Assembly (NCBI GenBank): GCA_009782975.1
Contig: WRIA01000050.1
Span: 1 to 5,740, forward strand
Origin: Clostridiales bacterium
GTDB taxonomy: Bacteria > Bacillota_B > Dehalobacteriia > UBA4068
Direction: 5' to 3'
Length of the DNA: 5,740 bases
Shown: piece by piece, positions 5,500 to 5,740 of the stretch
Numbering within the stretch: position 1 is the stretch's first letter
Layout: the number at the start of each line of letters is the position of its first letter
Notes under the pieces: model-generated
What the model saw: only the letters and a program-made list of their open reading frames with translations
The model's database searches: none
What the model was told of the DNA's origin: nothing
Made by a program: the position numbers and the translations under genes

Positions 5500-5740
5500 A
5501 TGAACAAGGATATTTTACATATGCTTAATGGCGGCACGGCCGGAATAGCGCGGCTGCGCGAATTGCTTACACAGATGAACACGGCGGATATAGCCGGTAT
5601 ATTTGATAATGCGGGCCAGGAAGAAGCAGTACGTTTATTCAGGCTTTTGCCCAAAAATATGGCCGCAGACATCTTTTCCTATATATCGCCGGAAAAACAG
5701 CAGATAATTGTAGAATGGCTTACAGACAGCGAAGTGGGCT
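5500..5740 (+). CDS. Second MgtE-family magnesium transporter, N-terminal part (cut by window end)
   Basis: An open frame of 80 codons runs off the right edge without a stop. Aligned without gaps to the first 80 residues of the upstream MgtE, it shares 38 identities by hand count. Conserved blocks include LLTQMNTADIAGIF (22-35) and FRLLPKNMAADIFSYI (47-62), the start of the MgtE N domain. CBS and membrane domains should follow outside the window, so completeness cannot be judged. The ATG at 5500 follows the mgtE stop by 15 nt, with a G-run (5487-5493) as an unusual but usable ribosome binding site, so the two genes are probably co-transcribed. The product could form its own channel or a mixed dimer with the first MgtE. 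Confidence 0.9.
   Translation, partial: MNKDILHMLNGGTAGIARLRELLTQMNTADIAGIFDNAGQEEAVRLFRLLPKNMAADIFSYISPEKQQIIVEWLTDSEVG

Overview
The window reads as a stretch of chromosome from a Bacillota (Firmicutes) bacterium, most likely a Clostridia-type lineage. This is inferred from the strong AGGAGG-type ribosome binding sites before almost every gene, a near-consensus sigma-A promoter, frequent ATA isoleucine codons, tight co-directional operons, and proteins that resemble Bacillota families. I cannot name a genus. All confident genes lie on the + strand.

Region 1 (1-613) has no convincing gene. It opens with a 57-bp tandem repeat carrying a GC-rich palindrome (1-144, fading out by about 181 and possibly continuing left of the window). 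A terminator-like hairpin (188-220) follows. Next comes an AT-rich stretch with two related palindromes sharing the core TGTCTAAAATTAGAC (328-345 and 387-408). It ends in a clear promoter, TTGACA-17 bp-TATACT (517-545).

Region 2 (614-3850) is a three-gene operon: ornithine aminotransferase, ornithine carbamoyltransferase and carbamate kinase, closed by a strong Rho-independent terminator (3819-3850). Read catabolically, carbamoyltransferase splits citrulline into ornithine and carbamoyl phosphate, carbamate kinase turns carbamoyl phosphate into ATP, and the aminotransferase sends ornithine to glutamate semialdehyde. Arginine deiminase and the arginine/ornithine antiporter, the usual partners, are not in the window.

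Region 3 (3851-5740) is a magnesium-transport unit. A leader of about 290 nt holds a 58-codon ORF with a perfect Shine-Dalgarno, an acidic and histidine-rich N-terminus, and several mutually exclusive RNA pairings. It is followed by a complete MgtE-type Mg2+ channel gene (4144-5484) and, 15 nt later, the start of a second mgtE paralog (5500 to the window edge). The first 80 residues of the two MgtE proteins align without a gap. The leader in front of this tandem mgtE pair is the part of the window most likely to hide undescribed regulation. I do not recognise it as an M-box or any other riboswitch I know.
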